A DNA stretch of 64,000 nt from Methylonatrum sp040877625 (GCA_040877625.1 JBBDNK010000034.1:62001-126000), one strand, 5' to 3'. Shown: positions 54,323 to 63,169, counted from the stretch's first letter. Numbers and translations are program-made. Notes: generated by a model not told the origin, from the sequence alone.

Positions 54323-54869
54323 TATTCCTGCGGTGCGTTTCCACCGTTGACACGCTGACTCGCAACTCCGCCGCAATGACCTTGTTATAGCGTCCGGCAA
54401 CCACGCGGCGCAGTACCTCCCGCTCGCGGTCCGTGAGCAAAATCATGCGGGCGGTCATGGTCTGCTCCCGGAGCCGTTGCTCGTGGGCTTGAGTCGCGGC
54501 TTGCAGCGCCGCGCGCACGCCACGAAGCAAGTGATGTTCATTCAATGGTTTTTCAATGAAATCCAGCGCCCCGGCCTTCATTGCACGAACGGCCATGGGC
54601 ACGTCAGCGTGCCCGGTCATTACGATCACCGGCAGGGTGTAGCCGTGCTGGTTAAGCCGGTCCTGTAACTCCAGGCCGCTGATGCCCGGCATCCGCACAT
54701 CCACAATCAGGCATTCCGCCCCTCCCGGCGCATAATCCGAAAGGAACGACATGGCGCTGGGGTAGGTGCGCGTCTGGATGTTCTCGGTTTCCAGCAAGCG
54801 GGCGATGGAGTCCCGGATCGCCGGGTCGTCGTCGACAATGTAAGCGAGTGTTTCAGTCATTATTGTCAT
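54243..54869 (-). CDS. FixJ-type response regulator
   Basis: 208 residues. The REC domain has the acidic pair in IVDDDP and phospho-Asp57 in CLIVDVRMPG, with Thr (VIVMTGHADV) and Lys (DFIEKPL) in place. The C-terminal LuxR-type helix-turn-helix reads LTDREREVLRRVV through VETHRRNIMRKL. No sensor kinase is encoded nearby. Its start is near 54860 or 54869, with no clear ribosome site, and copy C of the dispersed repeat begins 24 bases upstream. Its target is unknown. Confidence 0.92.
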   Translation of the reverse strand: MTIMTETLAYIVDDDPAIRDSIARLLETENIQTRTYPSAMSFLSDYAPGGAECLIVDVRMPGISGLELQDRLNQHGYTLPVIVMTGHADVPMAVRAMKAGALDFIEKPLNEHHLLRGVRAALQAATQAHEQRLREQTMTARMILLTDREREVLRRVVAGRYNKVIAAELRVSVSTVETHRRNIMRKLRANSLYELVRIADAHWDRRRR

Positions 54870-54892
54870 TGCGCGAATGGCTCCGCAGAGCA

Positions 54893-54920
54893 CCATGGGA
54901 ATAAATCAGTGTCTCCTTAA
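54893..54920 (+). repeat. Dispersed short repeat, copy C
   Basis: CCATGGGAATAAATCAG then TGTCTCCTTAA, preceded by GGCTCCGCAGAGC (54879-54891), a small hairpin also present at copy E. It lies just upstream of the FixJ-type gene on the minus strand. Confidence 0.8.
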
Positions 54921-54977
54921 AGGCCCGCTTCCGGGCAAGGCTTGATTATGCAGTTGCCAGCGACCGCCGGCGTGATG

Positions 54978-55166
54978 TCAGCCTCTGCGGTCTGGCGATA
55001 GAGACCGCATGACCTTCTGTAGCGTGGAGAATGCCAGAAGTTCGGAATCTTGATGATGGGGCTCCGACCAGTCCAGCCGCCGGGCGAAATGCAGCCAGTC
55101 GTTGAACAGGGACTGTCGATCAGTGTCATTTTGCTGCGTGTTGAAGTTCTCCGGAATCCAGCGCAT
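54978..55166 (-). CDS. Hypothetical small protein (62 aa)
   Basis: From ATG 55166 with a good ribosome site (GGAGGGAGAA, 8 nt upstream). The sequence MRWIPENFNTQQNDTDRQSL and on has a soluble, mixed composition and a Trp-rich middle (DWLHFARRLDWSE). I do not recognise a family. Copy D of the dispersed repeat lies 45 bases upstream of its start. It sits between two FixJ-type regulator genes, which may control it or be controlled with it. Confidence 0.45.
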   Translation of the reverse strand: MRWIPENFNTQQNDTDRQSLFNDWLHFARRLDWSEPHHQDSELLAFSTLQKVMRSLSPDRRG

Positions 55167-55210
55167 AAATCGGTTCTCCCTCCGTCCGCAACGTGCCGTC
55201 GCCGACTTTT

Positions 55211-55238
55211 CCATGGGAATACATCAGCGTCTCCTTAA
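55211..55238 (+). repeat. Dispersed short repeat, copy D
   Basis: CCATGGGAATACATCAG then CGTCTCCTTAA, 291 bases from copy C and in the same direction. It lacks the preceding GGCTC-GAGCC hairpin. Confidence 0.8.
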
Positions 55239-55526
55239 GCATAGTGAACAGTTCGCACGGGGACATGCGGGCCTGCCACAGCCGCCCGAAGGCTTTGCCT
55301 AAGTGACAGGCGGCCGGCAGGCGTGATTGCCGCGTTGCCTGCGACCAGAACCTGCGCGACACGCTGCTATACTGCGCAGGCACATGTGTTCCGGGCTGTT
55401 CGCAGGCGTGGAATACCCTCATCGCCTGAGGCCCTTGCAGGGGGCTGGCAACAACGTCACCACAAGAGAATCCCGGACCCGTCTCGAACCGGATTATGTA
55501 TCGGTCTCGGTGCAGGGGTGAATCGC

Positions 55527-56216
55527 ATGCCGGCAACACGCACACCCACCGTCTTCGTAATTGATCCTGACCCCCGAGTCCGGAGAACGCTGGACGCACT
55601 GTTTACATCAGTGCACCTCCGTGCCCGTTACTACGAGACAGCAGATGCCTGTGTGCGGGATCAGACCACGGGCGATTACGGGTGTCTGCTGGCGGATGTG
55701 GCGGCCACGGGAGTAGGCGGCGCCGCGTTCATGAAATGGCAGCGCCACCTGGGTACGGGCATGCCGGTGATCTTTCTCTCGGATTCCGGCGATGTGCTCA
55801 CGGCGGTTGAGGCAATGAAGGCAGGGGCGTGGGATTTCCTGGAAAAGCCTTTCAATGGCCAGGCGCTGCTGGACGCCATACATGCTGCGCTGGAGCAGTC
55901 CCGCATAGCGACTTCCCGGCACGCACTATGTCGGGAGCTGCAGTCCCGCTTTGATTCCCTTACTCCGCGCGAGCGGGAGGTCGTAGTACCCATGGTGCAG
56001 GGACTATCCAATCGTGAAATTGCCGAACTACTTCGGGTCAGTCCCAAAACCGTCGAAGTCTACCGCTCCCGCATCATGCGCAAGACGCGGGCGGACAACC
56101 TGTGCGGTCTGATCCGGATGGCGATCCGCGTGGGTGTCCTCGAGGAAGAACCGAGCGACAGCGGTCATCCGGACATTCCGGTGCCCGTGGGCGGTTTTTC
56201 CGGCAGTACGGACTGA
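55527..56216 (+). CDS. FixJ-type response regulator, second copy
   Basis: 229 residues from ATG 55527 with AGGGG upstream; an upstream extension of the frame has no ribosome site. REC has FVIDPDPRV and phospho-Asp57 in CLLADVAATG, with an unusual non-acidic environment after it, and Lys in DFLEKPF. The LuxR-type helix-turn-helix is LTPREREVVVPMV through VEVYRSRIMRKT. A tail of about 25 residues follows. It is a paralogue of the regulator at 54243, lacks a kinase neighbour, and is transcribed toward the toxin-like gene 165 bases downstream. Confidence 0.9.
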   Translation: MPATRTPTVFVIDPDPRVRRTLDALFTSVHLRARYYETADACVRDQTTGDYGCLLADVAATGVGGAAFMKWQRHLGTGMPVIFLSDSGDVLTAVEAMKAGAWDFLEKPFNGQALLDAIHAALEQSRIATSRHALCRELQSRFDSLTPREREVVVPMVQGLSNREIAELLRVSPKTVEVYRSRIMRKTRADNLCGLIRMAIRVGVLEEEPSDSGHPDIPVPVGGFSGSTD

Positions 56217-56337
56217 TCCGCCAGCAGCGAATTATCTCAGCCGCAGGTACAGCTCAGCGCCGCGCATGCAGTCTGAAATTCTGCATAATGGTTTCTTCCT
56301 ACCTCTCCCGCTGTACCGCGAATGCGCAATGGACCCG

Positions 56338-56358
56338 AGCCGTGACGGCTAGCTAGCC
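56338..56358. promoter_or_regulatory. Overlapping palindromes in leader of the large effector-like gene
   Basis: AGCCGT-G-ACGGCT (56338-56350) overlaps the perfect 12-bp palindrome GGCTAGCTAGCC (56347-56358), ending 9 bases before the ribosome site GGAGGAG (56368-56374). This may be an operator or an mRNA structure that controls translation. Confidence 0.45.
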
Positions 56359-56381
56359 TTCTTGCTGGGAGGAGATTGCGC

Positions 56382-59300
56382 ATGGTTAATCCAGTCAATG
56401 TCAATGGGGGTGCGCCGGGTGCGCAAACCCCAACTGACAATGCGAACAAGAATGCCAAGGCCAAAGCGGCCGGTGGCCAGTTCGCCAATGTTCTGGATGC
56501 GAATAAACAATCAAAGGCGAAACTGCTTAAAAAGCAGAAGCTGAAGCTGCTTCAGCAGAAGCAGCGAAACGCCAAATTGGCCCAGCAGCGCAATCAGCGC
56601 GCGCAAAGCGGAAAGAATCAATCGACCGGTTCTGACTCCGCAAAAAACCTGAACCGCCATGAGCAGGCGGCGCGCAGAGGGACTGAGCAGACCCCTGAGC
56701 AGCAGCAGCGCGAATCGGAGCTGAAGGAGAAGGACAGAGACAGAGAGGGGAAAAGCAAGGGCGGCAAGGACCAGGAGCAGGAGGAGGACGAAGACCAGCG
56801 ACAGGGTGAATCCGGCAAGAAGGGCCGCGACGGCAAGGGCGGGCAGGGCGGCAGCCAGCAACAGCTGGCGGGAGGCGACGAAGAGGAGGATGACCAATCT
56901 GGCAAAAGGGCGCCTGCTCGAAGACCGGTTGCGGTTGACCCCATCGCGCAGAAGCTCAGCAATATCGCCGATGAATTACTGACACGTTCAGGTCCCGCCG
57001 GTGGAGTGCATGGCGGCGCTGCCACCGCCTTCGGCCAAGTACAAGCGCGAAACCTGCATAACAATGGGCAGCTCGCCCCCGGTGCCCAGGCCCGCCATAC
57101 GCCTGCCGTGCCGCAAGGCACGGCTGCAGTCGAAACCATCCGCAACGACGCCATTGCGGACAAGGCCCGCACCGACAGCGCCGTTCCCAAGGAACAGCCC
57201 GGACCTTTCAGGGATTCCGCTACCGGCAACGCTTCCAGACACTCTGCATGGCATTTACTGACAAGACAGCCGCTGACGTCGAATACCGCCATACGCCTGA
57301 GCGACGACTGGATGGCGAGTTTCTTCAAGGATCAGAAAGGGTCCGATGCAGGCACTTATAGCGGCCTCAATGAGATCTGGAGCAAGAAGTTCAACCGCAT
57401 GGAGCCAGGTCAGCATCGATACACGCTGGGAGACCTTGCAATAGGGTCGCAGCGGGGCGCCGATAAAAGTACGCATAAAGGCCAAGCAATACCGGTGCCG
57501 GCACTTGCCATGCCCTCGCTGATGGTTGACGGTCCCTCGCTTGCATTGCAGATGAAACCGCGCCTGATTTCTCAGGCGCAGGTGCATCCATTGCCAATGC
57601 GGGCCGAGGTGCAGCAGACGCCCACAGCGCCGTTAGCGGCCGATGTCGACAAGCCGCTGCCGAAGCCGCCATTGCCGCCCCGGCGCGAAGCGCGGCAACC
57701 GACCCCGGCGTCGGTAACGGGCGATGCCGACAAGCCGTTGCCCGCGCCGCCGAAGCCGCCGCGCAAGCGCGCGCAGTCGCAGTCCGCGGACAAGCCGCTG
57801 CCGAAGCCACCGTTGCCGCCCCGGCCTGAAGCGCGGCAACCGACCCCGGCGGCGGTAACGGGCGATGCCGACAAGCCGTTGCCCGCGTCGCCGAAGCCGC
57901 CGCGCAAGCGCGCGCAGTCGCAGTCCGCGGAGAAACCGCTGCCGAATCCGCCGCTGCCTCCCCGGCGCGACGCGCAGCAGCCGACCCCGGCGTCGGTAAC
58001 GGGCGATGCCGACAAGCCGTTGCCCACGCCGCCGAAGCCTGCGGAGAAACCGCTGCCGAATCCGCCGTTGCCGCCCCGGCGCGAGGCGCCGCAGCCGGCT
58101 CCGACGACGGTAACGGGTGATGCCGACAAGCCGCTGCCGGCGCCGCCAACTCCGCCACGGGCGCAGTCGCCGCAGCAGATGCAGTCGCCGCCGCCACGGC
58201 CGCAGTCTCCGCAGCAGGTGCAGTCGCCACCGCCACGGCCGCAGTCTCCGCAGCAGGTGCCGTCGCCACCGCCACGGCCGCAGTCTCCGCAGCAGCAGCC
58301 GCCGCCGCCACGGCCGCAGTCTCCGCAGCAGATGCAGTCGCCGCCGCCACGGCCGCAGTCTCCGCAGCAGGTGCAGTNNNNNNNNNNNNNNNNNNNNNNN
58401 NNNNNNNNNNNNNNNNNNNNNNNNNNNNNNNNNNNNNNNNNNNNNNNNNNNNNNNNNNNNNNNNNNNNNNNNNNNNNCGCCACCGCCACGGCCGCAGTCT
58501 CCGCAGCAGACGCCGCCGCCACCGCCACGGCCGCAGTCTCCGCAGCAGATGCCCTCGCCGCCGCCACGGCCGCAGTCGCCGCAGCAGATGCCCTCGCCGC
58601 CGCCACGGCCGCAGTCGCCGCAGCAGATGCCGCCGCGGATGCACTCGCAACCGTTGCCGGTGATGCAGTCGTGGCAGCAACAGCCATCACAGCAGCAGAT
58701 GCCGCCGCGGATGCACTCGCAGCCGTTGCCGGTGATGCAGCCNNNNNNNNNNNNNNNNNNNNNNNNNNNNNNNNNNNNNNNNNNNNNNNNNNNNNNNNNN
58801 NNNNNNNNNNNNNNNNNNNNNNNNNNNNNNNNNNNNNNNNNNACCACAGCAGCAGATGCCGCCGCGGATGCACTCGCAGCCGTTGCCGGTGATGCAGCCG
58901 TGGCAGCAGCAGCCACCACAGCAGCAGATGCCGCCGCGGATGCACTCGCAGCCGTTGCCGGTGATGCAGTCGTGGCAGCAACAGCCACCACAACAGCAGA
59001 TGCCGCCGCAGCTGCAGCGGAGGCACTCGCAGCCGACACTGATTAGCCATTTTCAGCCCTTCGACGCCCCGCTTGCGCCATTGAGTCCGCCCTTGCAGGC
59101 ACCGAAATTCGGTGACCTGAAACCGATGCTGGACAAGTACGTTGGCGAAGACGTAGCGGCGGACTGGGCCGCCGAGCTTCCGACTCCCGTTTTTGGCTCC
59201 AAGGTCAAGTACCTGGATGAGGCGGAAAGGCAGCGTTACCGGGTGACGATTCACAATGGCAAGATGTACGATAGTCGGGGGCAACCGTTTGATACGTCGT

Positions 59301-59599
59301 CCGGTGCAACTGCCTTTGGTGGCGGCGCACAGGGAAGGGCAATGTTTGTCATGGATCATTGTGGAAACATCTTTGCTTCTAATTATCAGGCTGTTGGGAA
59401 ATTCCACCACACGAGTTTCCTCGCTGGTCAGCCGGTGGCGGCTGCCGGAGAAATTGAGGTGAGAGATGGTGAAATCAAATTCGTTAACAGGCGCAGCGGG
59501 CATTATCAGCCTACAGCCTCGCAGTTAAATCAGGTGCTACATCAGTTGCATGAAAGCGGAGTTTCTATGAATGGAGTGGGGATAGGAGATATTGAATGA
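56382..59599 (+). CDS. Large repeat-rich secreted-effector-like protein with toxin-like C-terminal domain (two assembly gaps)
   Basis: Starts at ATG 56382 behind GGAGGAG. The N-terminal 200 residues are disordered and rich in Lys, Gln, Asn and charged runs (GGKDQEQEEDEDQRQGESG). A middle of about 200 residues is possibly folded (IRLSDDWMASFFKDQ, LNEIWSKKFNRMEPG). Proline repeats follow (from 57645), then RPQSPQQ and MPPRMHSQPLPVMQ repeats to about 59030. The last 150 residues are a compact domain containing FHHTSFLAGQPVAAAGEIEV and SGHYQP. The frame changes across the 100-N gaps at 58378 and 58743, but the same Pro/Gln repeat continues in the right frame each time, so this is one gene of about 1,070 residues. 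From memory, the C-terminal motifs resemble polymorphic-toxin ends and plant IQM proteins. There is no signal peptide. Confidence 0.8.
57645..58160 (+). repeat. Proline-rich protein repeats with SH3-ligand-like motifs
   Basis: Alternating units of about 27 and 20 residues. The long unit is DKPLP-x-PPLPPRREA-x-QPTPA then VTGDA, seen four times. The short unit is DKPLPAPPKPPRKRAQSQSA, seen twice, with a shortened third. PxLPPR fits class II SH3-ligand shape. The DNA repeats are nearly exact, which explains the later assembly gaps. Confidence 0.85.
58160..59030 (+). repeat. Pro/Gln-rich tandem repeats with two 100-N gaps
   Basis: Ten-residue units (PPPRPQSPQQ with small changes) run from 58160 to about 58630. 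Units of about 22 residues built on MPPRMHSQPLPVMQ and WQQQPPQQQ then run to about 59000. N runs at 58378-58477 and 58743-58842 are collapsed repeats, so the true repeat number is unknown and may vary between strains. Confidence 0.9.
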
Positions 59600-59904
59600 A
59601 AGATGACCAGCTGAACTACCTTCGCATTCCATTGTACAAACTGAATTTCATAAAAAATGTCGATGAATTTGAAGGGTTGAAGGATTGGGAGTTGTCTTTG
59701 CTGCCAAATGAATACGAGCCGGAAGAGATTACGAGTATTTTTTCGGCTTTGGAATGGGCAAAGGAAAACCCGGATTTTGATTTCTTGTCCTTGTCACCTG
59801 AATTGAAACATTCAAGTGATGAGATATACGTTTATCTGTGCAAGGTTCACGCTTCCATGGCGAGCATTATGCAGACGCCGAACCCGGGCGATCAGTCTGC
59901 GTGA
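59596..59904 (+). CDS. Small acidic protein, candidate immunity partner
   Basis: 102 residues, starting inside the stop codon of the large effector-like gene (ATGA overlap at 59596-59599). The composition is acidic (many Asp and Glu: NVDEFEGLKDWELSLLPNEY), and the DNA is clearly AT-richer than the flanking genes, a common sign of immunity genes in toxin cassettes. I recognise no family. The strict overlap and size fit an immunity protein that protects the producer; no experiment or homologue supports this yet. Confidence 0.65.
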   Translation: MKDDQLNYLRIPLYKLNFIKNVDEFEGLKDWELSLLPNEYEPEEITSIFSALEWAKENPDFDFLSLSPELKHSSDEIYVYLCKVHASMASIMQTPNPGDQSA

Positions 59905-59916
59905 AGGCGGCGGGAT

Positions 59917-59958
59917 GGCTCCGCAGAGCCCCATGGGAATAAATCAGAGGCTCCTTAA
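59917..59958 (+). repeat. Dispersed short repeat, copy E
   Basis: CCATGGGAATAAATCAG then AGGCTCCTTAA (59931-59958), preceded by the hairpin GGCTC-CGCA-GAGCC at 59917-59930. Its TTA at 59955-59957 supplies the stop codon of dnaE2 on the minus strand, so the element touches the gene end exactly. It closes the segment that begins at copy C. Confidence 0.85.
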
Positions 59959-62900
59959 TGGAAGTCTCTGGAGCGTATCAACAAGTCTCCCAGCAACTCC
60001 GAATGATCGAGCAGCCGCCCTGCCACCAGGTGGCAAACCTGATCGCGACGCTCCCAGGTGCCTACCACGCCCAGCAGACGCGCGCTCAACAGGGTGCGGC
60101 GCTGGTTCTCGCCGGTATCGCGCCAGACCACCACATTGATACTGCCGGTTTCGTCTTCCAGGGTGACGAAAGTCACCCCACTGGCTGAGCCTGGCCGCTG
60201 ACGGCCGGTGACCAGACCGGCGGCGCGCACCAGACGGCCGTCCTCGGCCTGCTGTAATTGCGCCGCGGTGCGGTAGCGTAATCGCCGCAGCCGGCTGCGC
60301 AGCAGGGCCAGCGGGTGCGCCTCCAGGCTCAGGCCCACACTGGCATAATCGGCTATCAGGTTGTCGCCGACGGTTGGTCTGGCGAGTGCGGGGGGTGGGC
60401 CGTTGTCGGGTGTGCCCGCCAATAACGGCAGATCCTGATCCACTGCCAGCACCTGCCACCAGGCCTGCCGCCGGTGCCCGGTCAGCGTGCCCAGGGCGCC
60501 GGCCCGGCTCAGGGCCTGCAGATCGCGGCGCTGCAGCCGCGCGCGTTTGGCCAGATCCTGCACATCGGCAAAGGGCGCCTGCGCGCGCGCTGTCACCAGC
60601 CGTTGCGCGCCGTCGGCGGAGAGCCCCTTCACCATACGCAGGCCCAGCCGCAGGGCATGCCCGCCGCCGTGCAGTGGTTCGAGGATGGAATCCCGGTCAC
60701 TGGCGATGACATCCACGCCGTGTACCTCCACCCCGTGCTCCCGGGCATCCCGTACCAATTGGGCCGGCGCATAGAACCCCATGGGCTGGCTGTTGAGCAG
60801 GGCGCAGGTGAACGCGGCGGGATAATGGTGTTTGAGCCAGGCGGATATCCACACCAGACGGGCGAAGCTGGCGGCATGGGATTCCGGGAAGCCGTATTCA
60901 CCGAAACCGAGAATCTGGCGGAAAATACGCTCGGCGAATTCCGGTGAATAGCCCCGGGCCTCCATGCCCTCCCGCAGGCGCTTCTCGAAGTGCTCCATAC
61001 CGCCGCGTCTTCGCCATGCCGCCATGCCGCGGCGCAACTGGTCGGCCTCGTCAGGGGTGAAGCCGGCGGCGACTTCCGCCAGCTTCATGACCTGCTCCTG
61101 GAAAATGGGCACGCCCAGGGTGCGGCTCAGAACATGGCATACTTCAGCCGTGGGGTAATCCACTTTCTCGATACCTTCCCGGCGCCGTAGATAAGGATGG
61201 ACCATATCGCCCTGAATGGGCCCCGGACGCACGATGGCGACTTCGATGACCAGATCATAGAAACAGCGAGGCTTGAGCCGGGGCAGCATGGACATCTGAG
61301 CGCGGGATTCCACCTGGAACACGCCGACGGTATCGGCCCGCTGCAGCATGCCGAATACAGCGGGGTCGCTGTCGGGGAAGTCCGCCATGGCCAGTCGGCG
61401 GCCATGGTGATGTTGCAGCAGATCCAGCGCCCGGCGGATAGCGGTCAGCATGCCCAGGGCGAGCACGTCCACTTTCATCAGGCCCAGGGCTTCCAGATCG
61501 TCCTTGTCCCACTGGATCACGGAGCGCCCGTCCATGGCCGCGTTCTCCGTCGGAACGAGTTCGCTCAGGGGGCCGCGCGAGATCACGAAGCCGCCCACGT
61601 GCTGGGAGAGGTGACGGGGAAAGCCGATCAGTTCCCGCACCATCGTGAGTACCCGATGAATCACCGGGCCGTGCGGATCGAAGCCTGCCTCCCGAACCTG
61701 TTCGGCGCGAACATGACGGCCGTCCCACCACTGCAGGTTCGCGCACAGGCGCCGGATCTGGTCCGGTGCCAGCTCCAGCGCCTTGCCGACGTCCCGCATG
61801 GCGCTGCGCGGGCGGTAGCTGATCACGGTGGCGGCAAGGGCGGCGCGGTGACGGCCGTACTTGCGATAGATGTACTGGATGACCTCTTCGCGCCGCTCGT
61901 GCTCGAAATCGACATCGATATCCGGCGGCTCGTTGCGCGCCCGGGAGACGAAGCGCTCGAACAGCAGTTGACTGGTGCCGGGGTTCACCTCGGTGATGCC
62001 AAGGCAGAAACACACCGCCGAATTGGCCGCCGAGCCCCGGCCCTGGCAAAGGATGCCCTGGCTGCGGGCGAAATCGACGATGTCATGCACGGTGAGAAAG
62101 TAGGGCTCGTAGCGCATGTCCGCGATCAGCCCCAGTTCATGGTCCAGTTGTTTCCGAACTGTCGCCGGTACACCCTCCGGCCAGCGTCCTCCGGCGCCCT
62201 GCAGCGTCAGTTCCCGCAGGTAGTCGGTGGCGGTTCGCCCCGAGGGAACCAGTTCGTCCGGGTATTCATAGCGCAGTTCATCCAGACGAAAGCGGCAGAG
62301 CCCGGCAATGCGCAGGCTCTCCGCCAGTAGAGCGGGCGGATGCAGGCTGCGCAGCGTGGCCAGGCTGCGCAGGTGCCGCTCGCCATTGGGCAACCGTTCG
62401 AGCCCCAGCGCCGCCACCGGCCGGTTCAGCCGTATCGCGGTGAGGGTATCCTGCAGGGCGCGCCTGCCGCGCCGGTGCATGTGGACATCGCCCGCCGCCG
62501 CCAGCGGCAGGCCCACGGCAGCCCCCAGGGTCTGCAGGTGTTTCAGCCGCGCACGGTCGTCCGGGCCACGGAACAGTTCCACGGCAAGCCAGCCCCGTTC
62601 CCGGAACAGCGATGCGAACCAGGTGACGGCCTCCTGATCCACCTGTACACCGGGGATCAGCAGCGCCAGACAATCCGGCACCGTGGCGTGGAGATCTTCC
62701 CGGCATAATCGATACCGCCCCTTGGGTGCGCTGGTCCGCCCCAGGCTCACCAGCGCCGAAAGCTGCCCGTAAGCCTGCCGGGTGGGCGCCAGCAATACCA
62801 CCGTGGGGCCGTCCGTCAGCCGCAGTTCGGTGCCCACAATCAGTTTCAGTGTTGTTTCCCGCGCCGCCAGATGCGCCCGTACCACCCCGGCCACCGAGCA

Positions 62901-63023
62901 CTCATCGGTGATGGCCAATGCTTCATACCCCAACTCCAGGGCACGCGCCACGAGCTCCTCCGGATGCGATGCACCGCGGAGAAAGGTGAAGTTACTGATG
63001 CAGTGGAGTTCGGCATAGGGCAT
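59955..63023 (-). CDS. dnaE2: Error-prone DNA polymerase DnaE2 (ImuC)
   Basis: 1022 residues from ATG 63023 (MPYAELHCISNFTFLRGASH, the canonical family start). The N-terminal PHP domain is followed by the polymerase core with catalytic Asp in PDIDVDFEHERRE and VDVLALGM. The C-terminal region has the OB-fold (VRAAGLVTGRQRPGS). It makes translesion products in SOS mutagenesis, normally with ImuA and ImuB. Here those genes are absent from the neighbourhood, and the gene is directly behind a LexA box. No ribosome site is visible, so the mRNA may have a very short leader. The stop codon lies within dispersed repeat E. Confidence 0.95.
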   Translation of the reverse strand: MPYAELHCISNFTFLRGASHPEELVARALELGYEALAITDECSVAGVVRAHLAARETTLKLIVGTELRLTDGPTVVLLAPTRQAYGQLSALVSLGRTSAPKGRYRLCREDLHATVPDCLALLIPGVQVDQEAVTWFASLFRERGWLAVELFRGPDDRARLKHLQTLGAAVGLPLAAAGDVHMHRRGRRALQDTLTAIRLNRPVAALGLERLPNGERHLRSLATLRSLHPPALLAESLRIAGLCRFRLDELRYEYPDELVPSGRTATDYLRELTLQGAGGRWPEGVPATVRKQLDHELGLIADMRYEPYFLTVHDIVDFARSQGILCQGRGSAANSAVCFCLGITEVNPGTSQLLFERFVSRARNEPPDIDVDFEHERREEVIQYIYRKYGRHRAALAATVISYRPRSAMRDVGKALELAPDQIRRLCANLQWWDGRHVRAEQVREAGFDPHGPVIHRVLTMVRELIGFPRHLSQHVGGFVISRGPLSELVPTENAAMDGRSVIQWDKDDLEALGLMKVDVLALGMLTAIRRALDLLQHHHGRRLAMADFPDSDPAVFGMLQRADTVGVFQVESRAQMSMLPRLKPRCFYDLVIEVAIVRPGPIQGDMVHPYLRRREGIEKVDYPTAEVCHVLSRTLGVPIFQEQVMKLAEVAAGFTPDEADQLRRGMAAWRRRGGMEHFEKRLREGMEARGYSPEFAERIFRQILGFGEYGFPESHAASFARLVWISAWLKHHYPAAFTCALLNSQPMGFYAPAQLVRDAREHGVEVHGVDVIASDRDSILEPLHGGGHALRLGLRMVKGLSADGAQRLVTARAQAPFADVQDLAKRARLQRRDLQALSRAGALGTLTGHRRQAWWQVLAVDQDLPLLAGTPDNGPPPALARPTVGDNLIADYASVGLSLEAHPLALLRSRLRRLRYRTAAQLQQAEDGRLVRAAGLVTGRQRPGSASGVTFVTLEDETGSINVVVWRDTGENQRRTLLSARLLGVVGTWERRDQVCHLVAGRLLDHSELLGDLLIRSRDFH

Positions 63024-63030
63024 GGAATAA

Positions 63031-63046
63031 CTGTATATAAATACAG
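63031..63046. promoter_or_regulatory. LexA (SOS) box of dnaE2
   Basis: CTGTATATAAATACAG keeps both CTGT and ACAG halves and differs from the ideal CTGTATATATATACAG at one base. It is 8 bases upstream of the dnaE2 ATG, so LexA would block transcription directly. No gene is found on the other side, so it serves dnaE2 only. Confidence 0.9.
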
Positions 63047-63169
63047 TTATTCCATGCAACGTCCTGTTTGCTGAATGTACGCAAGCCGGAGCAAGGTGCC
63101 GCGATCAGGTGCGAAACCAACGGCTGCCCGATGGCTTGCGGCGAAGGGGGCTATCCTCGGTAATGCGGT

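Noticed and set aside
58160..59030. Regularly spaced repeats as a possible CRISPR array
   Set aside because: The units are tandem, in frame and encode Pro/Gln-rich peptide; there are no unique spacers.
57572..59503. Minus-strand frames rich in Cys/Gly or Arg/Leu across the repeat region
   Set aside because: They are only the other-strand reading of Pro/Gln repeats; the plus strand has the ribosome site, continuous frame and folded C-terminal domain.
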